Positions 45,809 to 54,831 of a stretch of 64,000 nt of DNA are shown piece by piece. This DNA comes from an uncultured Dehalococcoidia bacterium. GTDB taxonomy: Bacteria > Chloroflexota > Dehalococcoidia > Lucifugimonadales > UBA3495. The notes below the pieces were generated by a model. The model was not told where the DNA came from and made no database searches. It saw nothing but the letters and a program-made list of their open reading frames with translations. Every line of letters begins with the position of its first letter. Within the stretch, counting starts at the first letter, position 1. The stretch is taken from assembly GCA_958296445.1 (NCBI GenBank), contig OY282565.1, positions 248,001 to 312,000 on the forward strand, written 5' to 3'. The position numbers and the translations under genes were made by a program.

Positions 45809-45834
45809 CGAACCCCAAAACCCGTTCCCCTGCG

Positions 45835-47025
45835 CTAATCCGCAGGCACCACCGCCTCCACCATGCCCTTAAAGGCCGGCATCACTTCCTGCGCGAACCA
45901 CTCCAGTTGCTCGGTTATGACCGTCTGCGGCGTGCCTACTGGGTGGCTGACGCCTATGCGATCCAGGCCGGGGTATTCCTTCTCAACCGCCTTCAACTGC
46001 TCGATTACCCTATCGGGCGGCCCGGCCAAGAAAGCCCCCGACTCCACCGCGCCCTGAATCGTCGGCAGCCCGGCGTTGGGAGCGCGGCGCGGGTCGCCGA
46101 TGTCGCGGATTTGCTCGTCCGACAACCGGCGCGTCAACCGCAGCGGCCCGAACATCTTTAGATTCTCCTCAAAGAACCCCTGCGCCTCCTCCATCGCCTG
46201 CTCCACAGTCGGGGCCAAGTGGAAATGAAAGCCCACGCTCAACCCCTCGCCCGGCAGCGGCTCCGAGTGACCCGCCCGAATCAGAGCGTCGCGGTAGCCG
46301 TAGATAACGTTGTCCATAGCGCCGCCCTCGGCCACGCCGCCCCCGATAATGCCCTTAATCCCGTGCTTCACCATAAAGTCCAGCGCCCGCTGCGTGCCGC
46401 CCTGAATCGGCTGCCAGCACTCCACCGGCAGCTTGCGCGGGCGCGGCACCAGCGTCAGCTCCTTCAGCGTATAGCCCCGATAAGGCACTTCCGGCGGCAG
46501 GGTGTAGTATTTCCCCTCATGCGCCCACGATTCCTCGTTGAACGCCTTGAAAATGATTTCCACCTGCTCCTCGAACAGCTCGCGGTTCGCGTCCTGGTCT
46601 TGCAGGGGCGAGCCGAAACTCTCCACCTCGCGGGTATGGTAGCCCCGGCCCACGCCGAAAATCACCCGCCCGCCGGTCAGAATGTCGGCAGTCGCGTAAT
46701 CCTCGGCCAGCCGCAGCGGATGCCACATCGGAGCGATGTTGAAACCGCAGCCGAACTTCAGATCCTTGGTAATATGCGCCAAATGGACATTCACCATCAG
46801 CAGGTTGGGCAGACATTCGTAGCCCTCCGGCTGAAAGTGATGCTCGGCCATCCACATAGTGTCGTAGCCGTGCTTGTCCATAGTCGTCGCGATCGCCTCG
46901 GTTTTCTCAAACACGCTGGAAAGATGCCCGTTGTCATACAAGCGGTCATTCACCGCCGTGCCGCCGTACCCCACGTCGGTCATATCCACATGACCGGCAA
47001 AAAGGCTGTCAAACTTGGTAATCAT
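45835..47025 (-). CDS. LLM-class flavin-dependent monooxygenase-like protein
   Basis: This 396-residue luciferase-like TIM barrel of the larger bacterial-luciferase (LuxA-like) type has YDTMWMAEHHFQPEGYECLP near strand 3, FGCGFNIAPMWHPLRLAEDY, GGRVIFGVGRGYHTREVESFG at the flavin site, and FLAGPPDRVIEQL before the C-terminal helices. AGGAG lies about 9 bases before the ATG. It is probably an FMNH2/O2-dependent monooxygenase of an organic substrate, which is unknown. It lies 124 bases downstream of another LLM gene on the same strand; the two share layout but differ widely in sequence. The terminator after it closes the unit. Confidence 0.9.
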   Translation of the reverse strand: MITKFDSLFAGHVDMTDVGYGGTAVNDRLYDNGHLSSVFEKTEAIATTMDKHGYDTMWMAEHHFQPEGYECLPNLLMVNVHLAHITKDLKFGCGFNIAPMWHPLRLAEDYATADILTGGRVIFGVGRGYHTREVESFGSPLQDQDANRELFEEQVEIIFKAFNEESWAHEGKYYTLPPEVPYRGYTLKELTLVPRPRKLPVECWQPIQGGTQRALDFMVKHGIKGIIGGGVAEGGAMDNVIYGYRDALIRAGHSEPLPGEGLSVGFHFHLAPTVEQAMEEAQGFFEENLKMFGPLRLTRRLSDEQIRDIGDPRRAPNAGLPTIQGAVESGAFLAGPPDRVIEQLKAVEKEYPGLDRIGVSHPVGTPQTVITEQLEWFAQEVMPAFKGMVEAVVPAD

Positions 47026-47050
47026 CAGAGACGTCTCCTGTCGGATTTCT

Positions 47051-47142
47051 TAACGCAAAGGCGCAAAGCCGCAAAAGCACAAAGGCATTTCTACAATCCA
47101 ACCTCTGCGCCCTCTGCGCGTTCTCTGCGCCCTCTGCGTTAA
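47051..47142. repeat. Diverged inverted repeat of the CGCAGAG family
   Basis: TAACGCAAAGGCGCAAAGCC faces CTCTGCGCCCTCTGCGTTAA. It is related to 17512-17600 but with many mismatches. It lies between two LLM genes. Confidence 0.7.
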
Positions 47143-47149
47143 ACCCCTT

Positions 47150-48313
47150 TTATTCGTAAGGCTGCAACTGGATTTCGTGCAAAGCGGGTATCACTTCCCG
47201 CCCCAGCAGCTCCACCGAGCGCATTACGTCGGCGTGGCCCATATCGCCCTCGTTCCCGTAGATATGCAGGTAGCCGGGGTTCAGCCGCTCGATAATGTTG
47301 GTGAGCTTGCGGGTCACCGTGTCCGGGCTGCCGACGATGATATTGTCCACATCCTGCAATTCCTGATAGCTCATACGCCGTCCGAACCCCCCGGCCCCCG
47401 GGAGCTGGCGCTGGATCTGTACCGCCTCCCGCGACTGGTAGCCCGGCGGGTCGTTATGCTCCACCGGCCCCCGGTTGCGGTGATTCTCCGTCCACAAAAA
47501 AGTCTCGCCGATGCGTTGCGCCTCTTCGTCCGTGTCGGCGCAGAACACCCGCAGCAGATAGCCGAAATGCTCCGGCCCCGGCGTGAAGCCCACCTCGCGG
47601 GCGGTGTCAATGTAGACGCCCTTCAGCCCCTCGGTGTAATCCAGCAACGACCCCAGGTTCATATACGGGTGCTGGTGGCGGGCCGCCCACACCACGCTCT
47701 CCGGGCTGGACAAGCCGGGGAACCAGATGGGCGGGTGCGGATCCTGCACCGGCAGCACCCACGGATTGACCACCCGGTAGGAATAATACTTCCCCTCGTA
47801 GCGGAATGGCCCTGGCTGCGTCCAGCACTTGATAATAAGGTCGTGGGCCTCCTCAAACCGCGCCCGGTTCTCGGCCGGTATGATGCCCCCGGCCAAACTT
47901 TCCACCGCAGTCCCGCGCACAAAACCGGAAATGATGCGCCCGTTGGAAAAGCAGTCCAGCATGGCGATTTCCTCGGCCATGCGGATAGGGTCGTTGACCG
48001 CGATAACATTGCCCAGAATGGCGATTTTGGTGTTCCGCGTAATCTTGGCAATCACCGCGGCATCCAGGTTGACCGCCGGCTTCATGCACCAGTAAGACGC
48101 ATGATGCTCGTTGGACATTATGCCGTCGAACCCCGACTCATCCGCCAGCGCGTACTGCTCATGGTACTGGTTATAAAGCTCGTGGGCCTTTTCCGGGTCA
48201 AAGAAAGTGTTGGGAAACCCCAGCCGCCCCGAATCGTACCGCTCCAGGTCCGCATCGCTCACGTGCGCGTAGGGCTGCTCGGAAAACCAGAAAACCTCAA
48301 CCGTGTCCTTCAT
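47150..48313 (-). CDS. LLM-class flavin-dependent monooxygenase-like protein
   Basis: This 387-residue protein has its start placed at the ATG with GGGAG upstream (48313), which removes 49 unconserved residues from the longest frame. Hallmarks are GFDGIMSNEHHASYWCMKP, IAILGNVIAVNDPIRMAEEI, MLDCFSNGRIISGFVRGTAV and IIVGSPDTVTRKLTNIIERL. The EHH motif at the active-site strand is as in alkanal and alkane-type monooxygenases. The reaction is expected to use reduced flavin and oxygen; the substrate is unknown. It is probably transcribed with the LLM gene at 45835. The upstream side is a repeat-filled gap. Confidence 0.9.
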   Translation of the reverse strand: MKDTVEVFWFSEQPYAHVSDADLERYDSGRLGFPNTFFDPEKAHELYNQYHEQYALADESGFDGIMSNEHHASYWCMKPAVNLDAAVIAKITRNTKIAILGNVIAVNDPIRMAEEIAMLDCFSNGRIISGFVRGTAVESLAGGIIPAENRARFEEAHDLIIKCWTQPGPFRYEGKYYSYRVVNPWVLPVQDPHPPIWFPGLSSPESVVWAARHQHPYMNLGSLLDYTEGLKGVYIDTAREVGFTPGPEHFGYLLRVFCADTDEEAQRIGETFLWTENHRNRGPVEHNDPPGYQSREAVQIQRQLPGAGGFGRRMSYQELQDVDNIIVGSPDTVTRKLTNIIERLNPGYLHIYGNEGDMGHADVMRSVELLGREVIPALHEIQLQPYE

Positions 48314-48511
48314 AAAAAAGCGGCTCCCATTCGTATGTCCCCGTGTGTATTTCCCGGTAATTGTACGCCCCGGCGAAAGCCAGCGCAAAAGGCGCACGGC
48401 CCCGCCCCAAGCGAAACCACGCCCACCCCGCAATCTACCCACTACGCCCCAGGCTGTCAAGGACGGGGGGCCGACGAACCGCCGGGGCAGCCGCGCAAAG
48501 CCTACAGGCTT

Positions 48512-48576
48512 TCATTCTGAGCAAAGCGAAGAATCCCGGCCTGGGCGGTGAGACCCTTCGCTTTGCTCAGGGTGAC
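48512..48576. repeat. TCATTCTGAGCAAAGCGAAG inverted repeat
   Basis: A full hairpin copy almost identical to 933-1000: TTCATTCTGAGCAAAGCGAA at the left, CCTTCGCTTTGCTCAGGGTG at the right. The rest of 48314-48511 is C-rich with no other feature seen. Confidence 0.85.
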
Positions 48577-48641
48577 AAAGGGAATTTTACAAGTTTCTCA
48601 AAGCCTTGACACCCGATTTTTTCCGTGGGAAAATCAAGGTC

Positions 48642-48690
48642 AAGAACCGGGCGGGGTTCCCTGAGGGAACCACATCTGGTTCTTTGTTTT
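48642..48690. terminator. Nested hairpin followed by T-tract
   Basis: The outer stem AAGAACC (48642-48648) with GGTTCTT (48678-48684) encloses the inner palindrome GGTTCCCTGAGGGAACC, then TGTTTTTTAT. The T-tract is on the plus strand. On the minus strand the structure lies just after the DUF3800 stop and is followed by a weaker T-rich stretch. It may stop transcripts from either side. Confidence 0.5.
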
Positions 48691-48704
48691 TTATGGTTCG
48701 AGGC

Positions 48705-49445
48705 TTAGACCTCCCCCGGCGCCATCAAAAAAACCCCCGGTCTATGGTGTCCCTCATGATTAACTAGGCCAACTAGCGTTTTTTGCTCAATGATTCTGTA
48801 CCACCGCCGAATGGTAAACAGGAAATGGTCTCCGGCGGACGGAGCCGCCCGGTAAAGCTCCGCCTCCTGATAGATACGTATCACTGATGCCGTTAAGTCG
48901 GCGATTTGTATCCCCGTCGAAGTTTTGGAATCAACAAAGCTGGGCGTATCGGTGATATGGGTGCAAGCCCGCCCTTCATCGGAGCGATATAGAAACCCGT
49001 TAAACTGCCATCCTACTCCGCCGAACAGATTGGGTTGCCCATCAAACATAATGGTCGCCATCTCTTGCCGCTGTTCCGCTAAAAGCTCGATTCTCTGAAC
49101 CAGATACCGGAACCTGTTAGGCAAAAAGTTGCTGTCACTTACCGGCTGGTTGAAAGGCGCTTCCATTATCATAGCAAATATGGTGATGGGCAAATTCAGG
49201 ACTGTGCTATAAAATTCCTCGAGAAACTGGTTTATTTCCGGTTTGCGTCGGAAAGTTGAGCGATTTATCAAATTCCTGCCCTTGAGTTCCGTTCTTTCGT
49301 CTCCCAAGTAATCACGCTTTAGGGCGTGGACTCTGCCGCTAACCGTCCTAGAATCTTTGTCGGAAATACACACTGCCGTTACAACGGGCCTCTTGGCTGA
49401 GTCATTGGGGTGTGGATGGCCGCTTTCGTCAATGAAAACCAGCAT
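48705..49445 (-). CDS. DUF3800 domain protein (RNase H-like)
   Basis: This 246-residue protein begins MLVFIDESGHPHPNDSAK, the FxDESG signature of DUF3800. TIMFDGQPNLFGGVGWQFNG and DSKTSTGIQIADLTASVIRI follow. These supply the spaced acidic residues (Asp6, Glu7, a central Asp, and Asp of IADL) expected of an RNase H-like metal site. DUF3800 genes are widespread in mobile and defence islands, but their activity is mostly uncharacterised. The gene has lower GC and more balanced codons than its neighbours, suggesting transfer. AAGGA lies before the ATG. It stands alone, flanked by repeats and a divergent-composition MFS gene. Confidence 0.82.
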   Translation of the reverse strand: MLVFIDESGHPHPNDSAKRPVVTAVCISDKDSRTVSGRVHALKRDYLGDERTELKGRNLINRSTFRRKPEINQFLEEFYSTVLNLPITIFAMIMEAPFNQPVSDSNFLPNRFRYLVQRIELLAEQRQEMATIMFDGQPNLFGGVGWQFNGFLYRSDEGRACTHITDTPSFVDSKTSTGIQIADLTASVIRIYQEAELYRAAPSAGDHFLFTIRRWYRIIEQKTLVGLVNHEGHHRPGVFLMAPGEV

Positions 49446-49543
49446 TTCCTTAATCCTGCATCGAAAATTTCTCTGCCCGCCTGCAAAACCTCTAGTAGCG
49501 TAATATCAAATAGTTGAGTGCCACAATAGCTTTGCCCCCACCG

Positions 49544-50848
49544 TCACCCCGCCCCCCCCGCCCGCGCCGCCAGCCCCCTCCCAACCCGCCGCCCCAGCCC
49601 GAACCACAGCGTCACCACCAAGCACAGCCCCGCCGCCCCCGTAATCGCCACCGGCCAGCCCGCGTAATCCGCCACCACCGCCAGCGGCCAAGCCCCCAAA
49701 TAATGAAACCCCGGCGTAAAATGCAAAATCCCCATCACCCGCCCCCGCGCCTCCGCCGGCGACGCCAACTGCAAGATAGTAGTCGCCAGCGGCCACACCG
49801 TCCCCAAACTCACTACCCCCACCACCAGAAACAGCACCCACGCCGCCCAGAACGACGTAGACCACCCGAACACCGTCAGCATCACCGCAAACGCCAGCAG
49901 ACACGCCAGCAGCCAGCGGTACAGCCACTCCCGGTTCATAAACGTCAGCGCCACATTCCCCAGCAACGAACCGATACCCGACGCCAGCAGCATCAGCCCC
50001 GCGCCGGTAGCGTCGGCCCCCAACTGGTCTTTGGCGAAAGCCGGTATCACCTGCAAATGCGACATCCCGAACCCGCCGAAAGAGCAGGCCAGCACAATAA
50101 CCGTCAGCAGCACCGGCGTATTCTTGATAACCGACAGCCCGTTGACGAAATTCCGCAACAACGGCTCCCGCGCCGGAGCCGCCCCGCCCGGCCCCGAAAC
50201 CGACGACCGCCACCGGATCGGCAACAAAAACAGCACGCTCGCCCCGTAAAACGCCGCGTTCACCACCAGCCCCGTCCCAATCCCCCACACCGCCGCCCCC
50301 TCCGCCACCAGCGGCGGCCCGTCTATCAGCACCCCCACCAGCGGCGGCCCCACTATCCGCCCCACGTGCACCGCCGCGTTGAACTGCGCCACCGCGTCCA
50401 GCAGCGTCCCCTCCCCCACCAAATCCGAAAGCATCGTAACCCGCGCCGGCTGATTCAGCGCCTGCAACACCCCCAGCAGCGCCACCGCCAGATAAATGTG
50501 CCACAACTCCACCGCCCCGGCCACCGACAGCGCCGCCACCACCCCAATCAGCGCCGCCACCCCCGCCTGCGTCGCCATCAGCAACAACTTGCGGTTCAGC
50601 CTATCCGCAATCACCCCCCCAAAAGGCAGCAACGCCGTATTCGGTATGCCGTACAGGAACACCACCAGGCCCAACTGCTGAATGGACGACCCGGTAAGCT
50701 CCAGCACCAGCCACCCCAGCACCAGAAACTGCATACCCTGCGCCACCGACTGGCTAGAAGCCCCCAACCAGTACCAGCGAAACCCGCCAACACGCCAAGG
50801 CCCCCGCATCCGGCTCCAGTAAGACGGCGTGGCCGAGCCCCCTACCAA
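49544..50848 (-). CDS. MFS transporter, EntS/MFS_3-like
   Basis: This 434-residue protein has about 12 membrane segments. After a short N-terminus comes FRWYWLGASSQSVAQGMQFL, then the loop GGVIADRLNRKLLL, matching the conserved MFS motif between helices 2 and 3. A central cytoplasmic loop (RWRSSVSGPGGAAPAREPLL) divides two six-helix halves, and SPAEARGRVMG is the repeat of the motif in the second half. The family exports small molecules such as siderophores or drugs by proton antiport; the substrate here is not predictable. The GTG or ATG start near 50848 has no strong ribosome site. It lies 42 bases downstream of the methyltransferase paralogue on the same strand and may be co-transcribed. 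Confidence 0.88.
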   Translation of the reverse strand: MVGGSATPSYWSRMRGPWRVGGFRWYWLGASSQSVAQGMQFLVLGWLVLELTGSSIQQLGLVVFLYGIPNTALLPFGGVIADRLNRKLLLMATQAGVAALIGVVAALSVAGAVELWHIYLAVALLGVLQALNQPARVTMLSDLVGEGTLLDAVAQFNAAVHVGRIVGPPLVGVLIDGPPLVAEGAAVWGIGTGLVVNAAFYGASVLFLLPIRWRSSVSGPGGAAPAREPLLRNFVNGLSVIKNTPVLLTVIVLACSFGGFGMSHLQVIPAFAKDQLGADATGAGLMLLASGIGSLLGNVALTFMNREWLYRWLLACLLAFAVMLTVFGWSTSFWAAWVLFLVVGVVSLGTVWPLATTILQLASPAEARGRVMGILHFTPGFHYLGAWPLAVVADYAGWPVAITGAAGLCLVVTLWFGLGRRVGRGLAARAGGAG

Positions 50849-50890
50849 CGCAAACCGCTCAACATTCCAAATCCCCGCTTATAAATCCCG

Positions 50891-53776
50891 TTAAGCCCGC
50901 AGCCCGGCTTCAGATAAGGTTGCCAAAGTCTCCTTGTTCCGCCCATTCACCCCCGGCTGCAAGCACATCAGCCGCCGCCACGAAGCCAGCATATCCTCCG
51001 TTTCCAACCCCCACTCCAGCCCCAGCATCAGCGTCACCACCCGGTCAATTTCCGCCCGGTTCGGATCCAAGGCACTCAAGCTGATGCGCTTCAGCGGCAG
51101 CCCCCGCAGCCGCTCAAAATGCTCCAGCGCTATGCGCCGCGCCCCTTCCCCCGCCTCGCCACCACTGGCGAAATCGGGTATGGGATGATTGTCTATCGCC
51201 CTGACCTGTATAGGAGAACGGCCCAAGTCTGCGGATTGGCCGTAGCCTGTCCGTATCAGCAGGCCGTAGGTGCTGTTTAGAAAAAGAGCGATAGCTTCGG
51301 CTACGCCTTTGTCTGCGGTGATTGTGTTCCAAGAACGTCCGCCCATACAATCCTTTTCTGTATAGGCCACGGCGATTTTCTGAGCACTCATCCGCAAGCC
51401 CTTGGCCAGGTGAAAATTGCCCGCAGATTTCAACATTTTCTCTGCTTCCTCTGGAGTGGCACGGGGTTCCCCGTAATGGGTAGGCTGACAGGTGATGCTC
51501 AATTGGTTTTTCTCTTGCATATTCCACATTGACGGATTGATACTAATTTGTCTTGCACCTTCCTTGCCATCCGGGTGAAACAGAAATGCCCCGCTAGGAT
51601 GAGTTCCCTCGCTTTCCGACGAAATGCCTATGTAATGGTGCGTTGGCCCCGTGACTGCCAAGTTGCCCAATGTAGTCATCGGCAAGGCAAACTGCGTAAT
51701 GCGTCCTGTGGCTGGATTCCAAGTATTCCCGCTAGTTACTTGTTCCGTGAGGATAGTATATTCTCCGCTTGATCCTAAAGCCGACCAAGGCTTGCCCTTG
51801 CCCAAGCCAGTCATCCGGTAGTATGTACCAACCACATCGCCGACAACGATATTCCCGGTTGACTTGCCTTGTGCCATTTCCCGCCGAATAGCGTCGGCAA
51901 ACATTTTCGCCTCTGTCTTGTTGGCAAAAGTCTGTGTTAGATTGACGCAGATTACTGCCCGGTCGTCGTCGGTATCTGCCGCGCCCTGCCGAGGCCGGGA
52001 TTTCTTGGTAGCAATCAGTAGCATTTCCTGCACGCCGGTATCAGAGGACATCGAAACGCCATCGCCAGCGGCAGTACATATAGCTACCACATCACGATAA
52101 TCGTTTTCAATGTTGCTCCGAAACGCGCCCCAAGTTTCCGCGTGGGCAGCTTTCAAGGGCAAGACTTTGCCGTGGACTCCACCATAGGCCAGCAATTCGT
52201 GTTCGATGACGTGCATATACGCCGCCAGCCCGGCATTGCCGTTAGCTACTCCTTTTAACCGACGGTCGGCTTGTCGTTTGTAGTATTGCATAGCCTTGCT
52301 GCTGGTGGGGCTTTTCGCTCCTTTGCGGGCCACAAAGTAAGGGTCGTTGTTGTTGCATATATCCGCGCTGTGGCGTTCCAGTACCAGCATATCCGACCGC
52401 TTGCCGTCCCGCCCAATAAGTGCCGACTCCATATCAGCCAGACCCTTTGGAGTCAGGTAATTCAACGCTCCGCCTCGGGATGTGATGGCGAAAATAGCGT
52501 TGGTGCTATAGCTTGTTTCCGGTTCCAAAGACGTCATATTCGCCGTAGCCACCGATATGGACTGCGGATTGATGTCCGTAAGCTGGATAAACCGCTCCAT
52601 CCGCCTCGCGTGTATGCTTTCCTTGTCCGGCGTATTGGCGTAATGCCGGAACCGGATGTTTTCCTCAGTCGCCCGGGCCAAAGTGCCGGTTCCGGCGCAG
52701 ATTTCGTTATACCTAGCCTGACCCGGCGCAACCAGCCGCGCCGTAGTGATATTAGCCAGCAACTCGGCGGTGGCCGGCTTAGTGTAATAGGCCGCCCGCG
52801 CATCCCGGTCGGGTATCAACGCCTGCCAGATTTCCGCCACCACGTTGGTAGTCGCGCTGATTCCCGCGTGAATGTATTCCGACATAGTGCCGTATACCGC
52901 CTTCAGCGTTCCCCCCAGCCTAGGCCCCAGCTCCGAATCCTCCAGCATCGCCGCCGCGATGGTGGAAAGGGGCATATAGTCCACCGCCTCGATTTTGCGC
53001 CATTCCCCCGCAATCAAATGCGGAATCCCATTGCCGGGCGCCACTTTCTGCCAAAGCTGCGGCGCCCCGATGTCCAGCACATCGTCCACATTGCCCCATT
53101 CCTTCAGGTTCATGTGCAACTGAATCATACTAGCCAGAGTGCCGACCACATTGCCCGCCACGCTTTCCATGCCGTTGGCGCTGTCGTGATTCCCGTACCG
53201 CTCAACCAGCCCGTCCTGCGCCGCGCCGCTGGACAGCGTAAGCCTTTGCGTAAGTTCCGATTTCGCCGTTTTCAGGTTCTGCACCACCTCGTTGACGACC
53301 CCCGCGGCATAGGCTTCGGGAATCGCCGCCAGCCAGGCATACTGCACCAGCTCCCGCAAAGACACCGGCGCCGGCCTATCGGGAACGATTTTCACATCCG
53401 GGTCATCTTCCGCCCGCCCCGTAACAACCTGCATCAGGAACTGAGGAACATCGCTCATCAACTCCCCGTCCCGCTCAATATGCCCCAAATCCCCCAACCG
53501 CTCCGGTATGCCCACCGCCAAAATGCTTTTCATAGGAATAGTCGAATCGTTGAATTCGTAGCCCAGCCGCCCTTTGGCGTCACCTATCGCCGGACTACGA
53601 TATTCCGTCTCAATGATAGTCCGCAGGCCGTAAGGCATACGCACAATAATATCCGGGCTAGTATGACCCCGCCGCGCCCGCCCATGCTGCTCCGCCTCCA
53701 CCAGATAATTGGGCGGAGCCTGCTTCTCCATCGCTTGAGCGATATACGCATTCATCGCCTTTTCGTCAACAGCCAT
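50891..53776 (-). CDS. Degenerate paralogue of the type IIG-like adenine methyltransferase (catalytic motif lost)
   Basis: This 961-residue protein aligns end to end with the 5296-8178 protein. Both have PD near residue 41 and Glu at 55/56; here the triplet is IETE, where the partner has IEAR. AYYTKPATAELLA (329-341) and EICAGTGTLA (359-368) keep the AdoMet-site layout. At the position of NPPF the sequence is DMLVLERHSADIC (462-474), so the catalytic motif is gone. Downstream, SMSSDTGVQEMLLIAT parallels SFSSDTGMAECLVIAR, and KIAVAYTEKDCMGGRSW parallels PIAVAFTEKESIGGEAW. It keeps full length with no stops, so it is maintained. Likely roles are target-site binding, a specificity partner or regulator of the active copy. 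The middle third has lower GC than both ends, as in the partner. Confidence 0.82.
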   Translation of the reverse strand: MAVDEKAMNAYIAQAMEKQAPPNYLVEAEQHGRARRGHTSPDIIVRMPYGLRTIIETEYRSPAIGDAKGRLGYEFNDSTIPMKSILAVGIPERLGDLGHIERDGELMSDVPQFLMQVVTGRAEDDPDVKIVPDRPAPVSLRELVQYAWLAAIPEAYAAGVVNEVVQNLKTAKSELTQRLTLSSGAAQDGLVERYGNHDSANGMESVAGNVVGTLASMIQLHMNLKEWGNVDDVLDIGAPQLWQKVAPGNGIPHLIAGEWRKIEAVDYMPLSTIAAAMLEDSELGPRLGGTLKAVYGTMSEYIHAGISATTNVVAEIWQALIPDRDARAAYYTKPATAELLANITTARLVAPGQARYNEICAGTGTLARATEENIRFRHYANTPDKESIHARRMERFIQLTDINPQSISVATANMTSLEPETSYSTNAIFAITSRGGALNYLTPKGLADMESALIGRDGKRSDMLVLERHSADICNNNDPYFVARKGAKSPTSSKAMQYYKRQADRRLKGVANGNAGLAAYMHVIEHELLAYGGVHGKVLPLKAAHAETWGAFRSNIENDYRDVVAICTAAGDGVSMSSDTGVQEMLLIATKKSRPRQGAADTDDDRAVICVNLTQTFANKTEAKMFADAIRREMAQGKSTGNIVVGDVVGTYYRMTGLGKGKPWSALGSSGEYTILTEQVTSGNTWNPATGRITQFALPMTTLGNLAVTGPTHHYIGISSESEGTHPSGAFLFHPDGKEGARQISINPSMWNMQEKNQLSITCQPTHYGEPRATPEEAEKMLKSAGNFHLAKGLRMSAQKIAVAYTEKDCMGGRSWNTITADKGVAEAIALFLNSTYGLLIRTGYGQSADLGRSPIQVRAIDNHPIPDFASGGEAGEGARRIALEHFERLRGLPLKRISLSALDPNRAEIDRVVTLMLGLEWGLETEDMLASWRRLMCLQPGVNGRNKETLATLSEAGLRA

Positions 53777-53825
53777 AAAACCATCCGCCCTCCCGTACTA
53801 ATCCCGCCCCACCCAACACCCCTAC

Positions 53826-54204
53826 CGTCATTCCCGCGAAAGCGGGAATCCAGACGCCCCGACCCAATACAACCCTTGCTTGATTGCGCCCCGCCCAGCC
53901 CCGTCATTGACTGCCCCCCACCGTCATTCCCGCGAAAGCGGGAATCCCCAGCCCCGGCCCAATACAGCCCTTGCTTGATTGCGCCCCGCCCCGTCATTCC
54001 CGCGAAAGCGGGAATCCAGACGCTCCAGTGAAGCGAAGCCGTATTGGGCCGGATTATCCTGATAATCCTCTAATCCTGAAAATCCTGATTCAGACAAATC
54101 CCCCAATTCAGACAACCACCCATCCTCTGAAGCGAAGCCGTATTAGGCCGGATTATCCTGATAATCCTCTAATCCCGAAAATCCTGATTCAGACAAATCC
54201 CCCA
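53826..54204. repeat. Cluster of GTCATTCCCGCGAAAGCGGG and CTGATTCAGACAA elements
   Basis: Three copies of GTCATTCCCGCGAAAGCGGG (53826, 53922 and 53993) are each linked to CCC(G/A)GGCCCAATAC(A/G)(A/G)CC-type sequence. Then follow two direct copies of about 100 bases, starting near 54031 and 54132, with GAAGCGAAGCCGTATT, ATTATCCTGATAATCCTCTA and ending CCTGATTCAGACAAATCCCC. ATTATCCTGATAAT is itself palindromic. 54205-54287 is C-rich with no other feature. Confidence 0.85.
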
Positions 54205-54287
54205 AATCCCGAAAACCCCCAATTCACACAACCACCCATCCCCAAACCCCCCGAAAACCCCCAATCCCAACCCCCCACCCCCACCCC

Positions 54288-54623
54288 CTACTCCGGTATC
54301 CCCACACTAACACTCCGATACCCGCCCCCAATCGCCCGCGTCTGATGCCCCTGCCCCGTCATATCCTCCGCCAGCAGCACATCCCCCGCCTGAAACCGCC
54401 GCGCCGACCCGTCCCCGCACACCACCTCCATCTCCCCCTCCAGCACAATCAGATACTGCCGCCGCGTAGGATGGTGCCAATCGCTAAAACTGTCTTCGCC
54501 GGAACGCCGAAACACCAAATCCTCCCCCGCCTTCGTAGCCACGCGCAACACATCCTCCGTGGGCAGCCCCACATCCTCAAAATGCGACTGCCCATCGCCC
54601 CCGGTATAAATCCGAACCAGCAT
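54288..54623 (-). CDS. Small cupin-domain protein
   Basis: This 111-residue protein is a single cupin barrel. Visible are SDWHHPTRRQYLIVLEGEME, which gives the HHx(n)E part of cupin motif 1, then GDGSARRFQAGDVLLAEDMT and GQGHQTRAI, matching G(D)xxxPxGxxHxxx of motif 2. Metal ligands would be His-His, Glu and the later His. Such proteins are small dioxygenases, isomerases or sensors; no substrate can be named. The start is taken at the ATG at 54623 with TTGGGG upstream; an in-frame TTG four codons earlier is less likely. Its upstream region abuts the promoter region of the plus-strand SDR gene, so it is divergently arranged. Confidence 0.8.
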   Translation of the reverse strand: MLVRIYTGGDGQSHFEDVGLPTEDVLRVATKAGEDLVFRRSGEDSFSDWHHPTRRQYLIVLEGEMEVVCGDGSARRFQAGDVLLAEDMTGQGHQTRAIGGGYRSVSVGIPE

Positions 54624-54831
54624 AAAAAACCCCAATTCTGCCCAAATTCCGATTCACCCGCCGCCCCAACCCAACGCCCCCGCCAACACAAAGTATAATC
54701 TATGGCACAAGCACCGGGAAAACAAACCCCAAGCCCCTAAAATCCCCATCCCGAAAATCCCGAAATCCTGAAAATCCTGATTCAGACAATTCCCCGGAAC
54801 AAAAATCCAACCCCCAGAGAGGCAAACCACC

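Noticed and set aside
49544..53776. MFS transporter as part of the methyltransferase system
   Set aside because: Only strand and spacing link them; the protein is an ordinary exporter with no defence-related feature.
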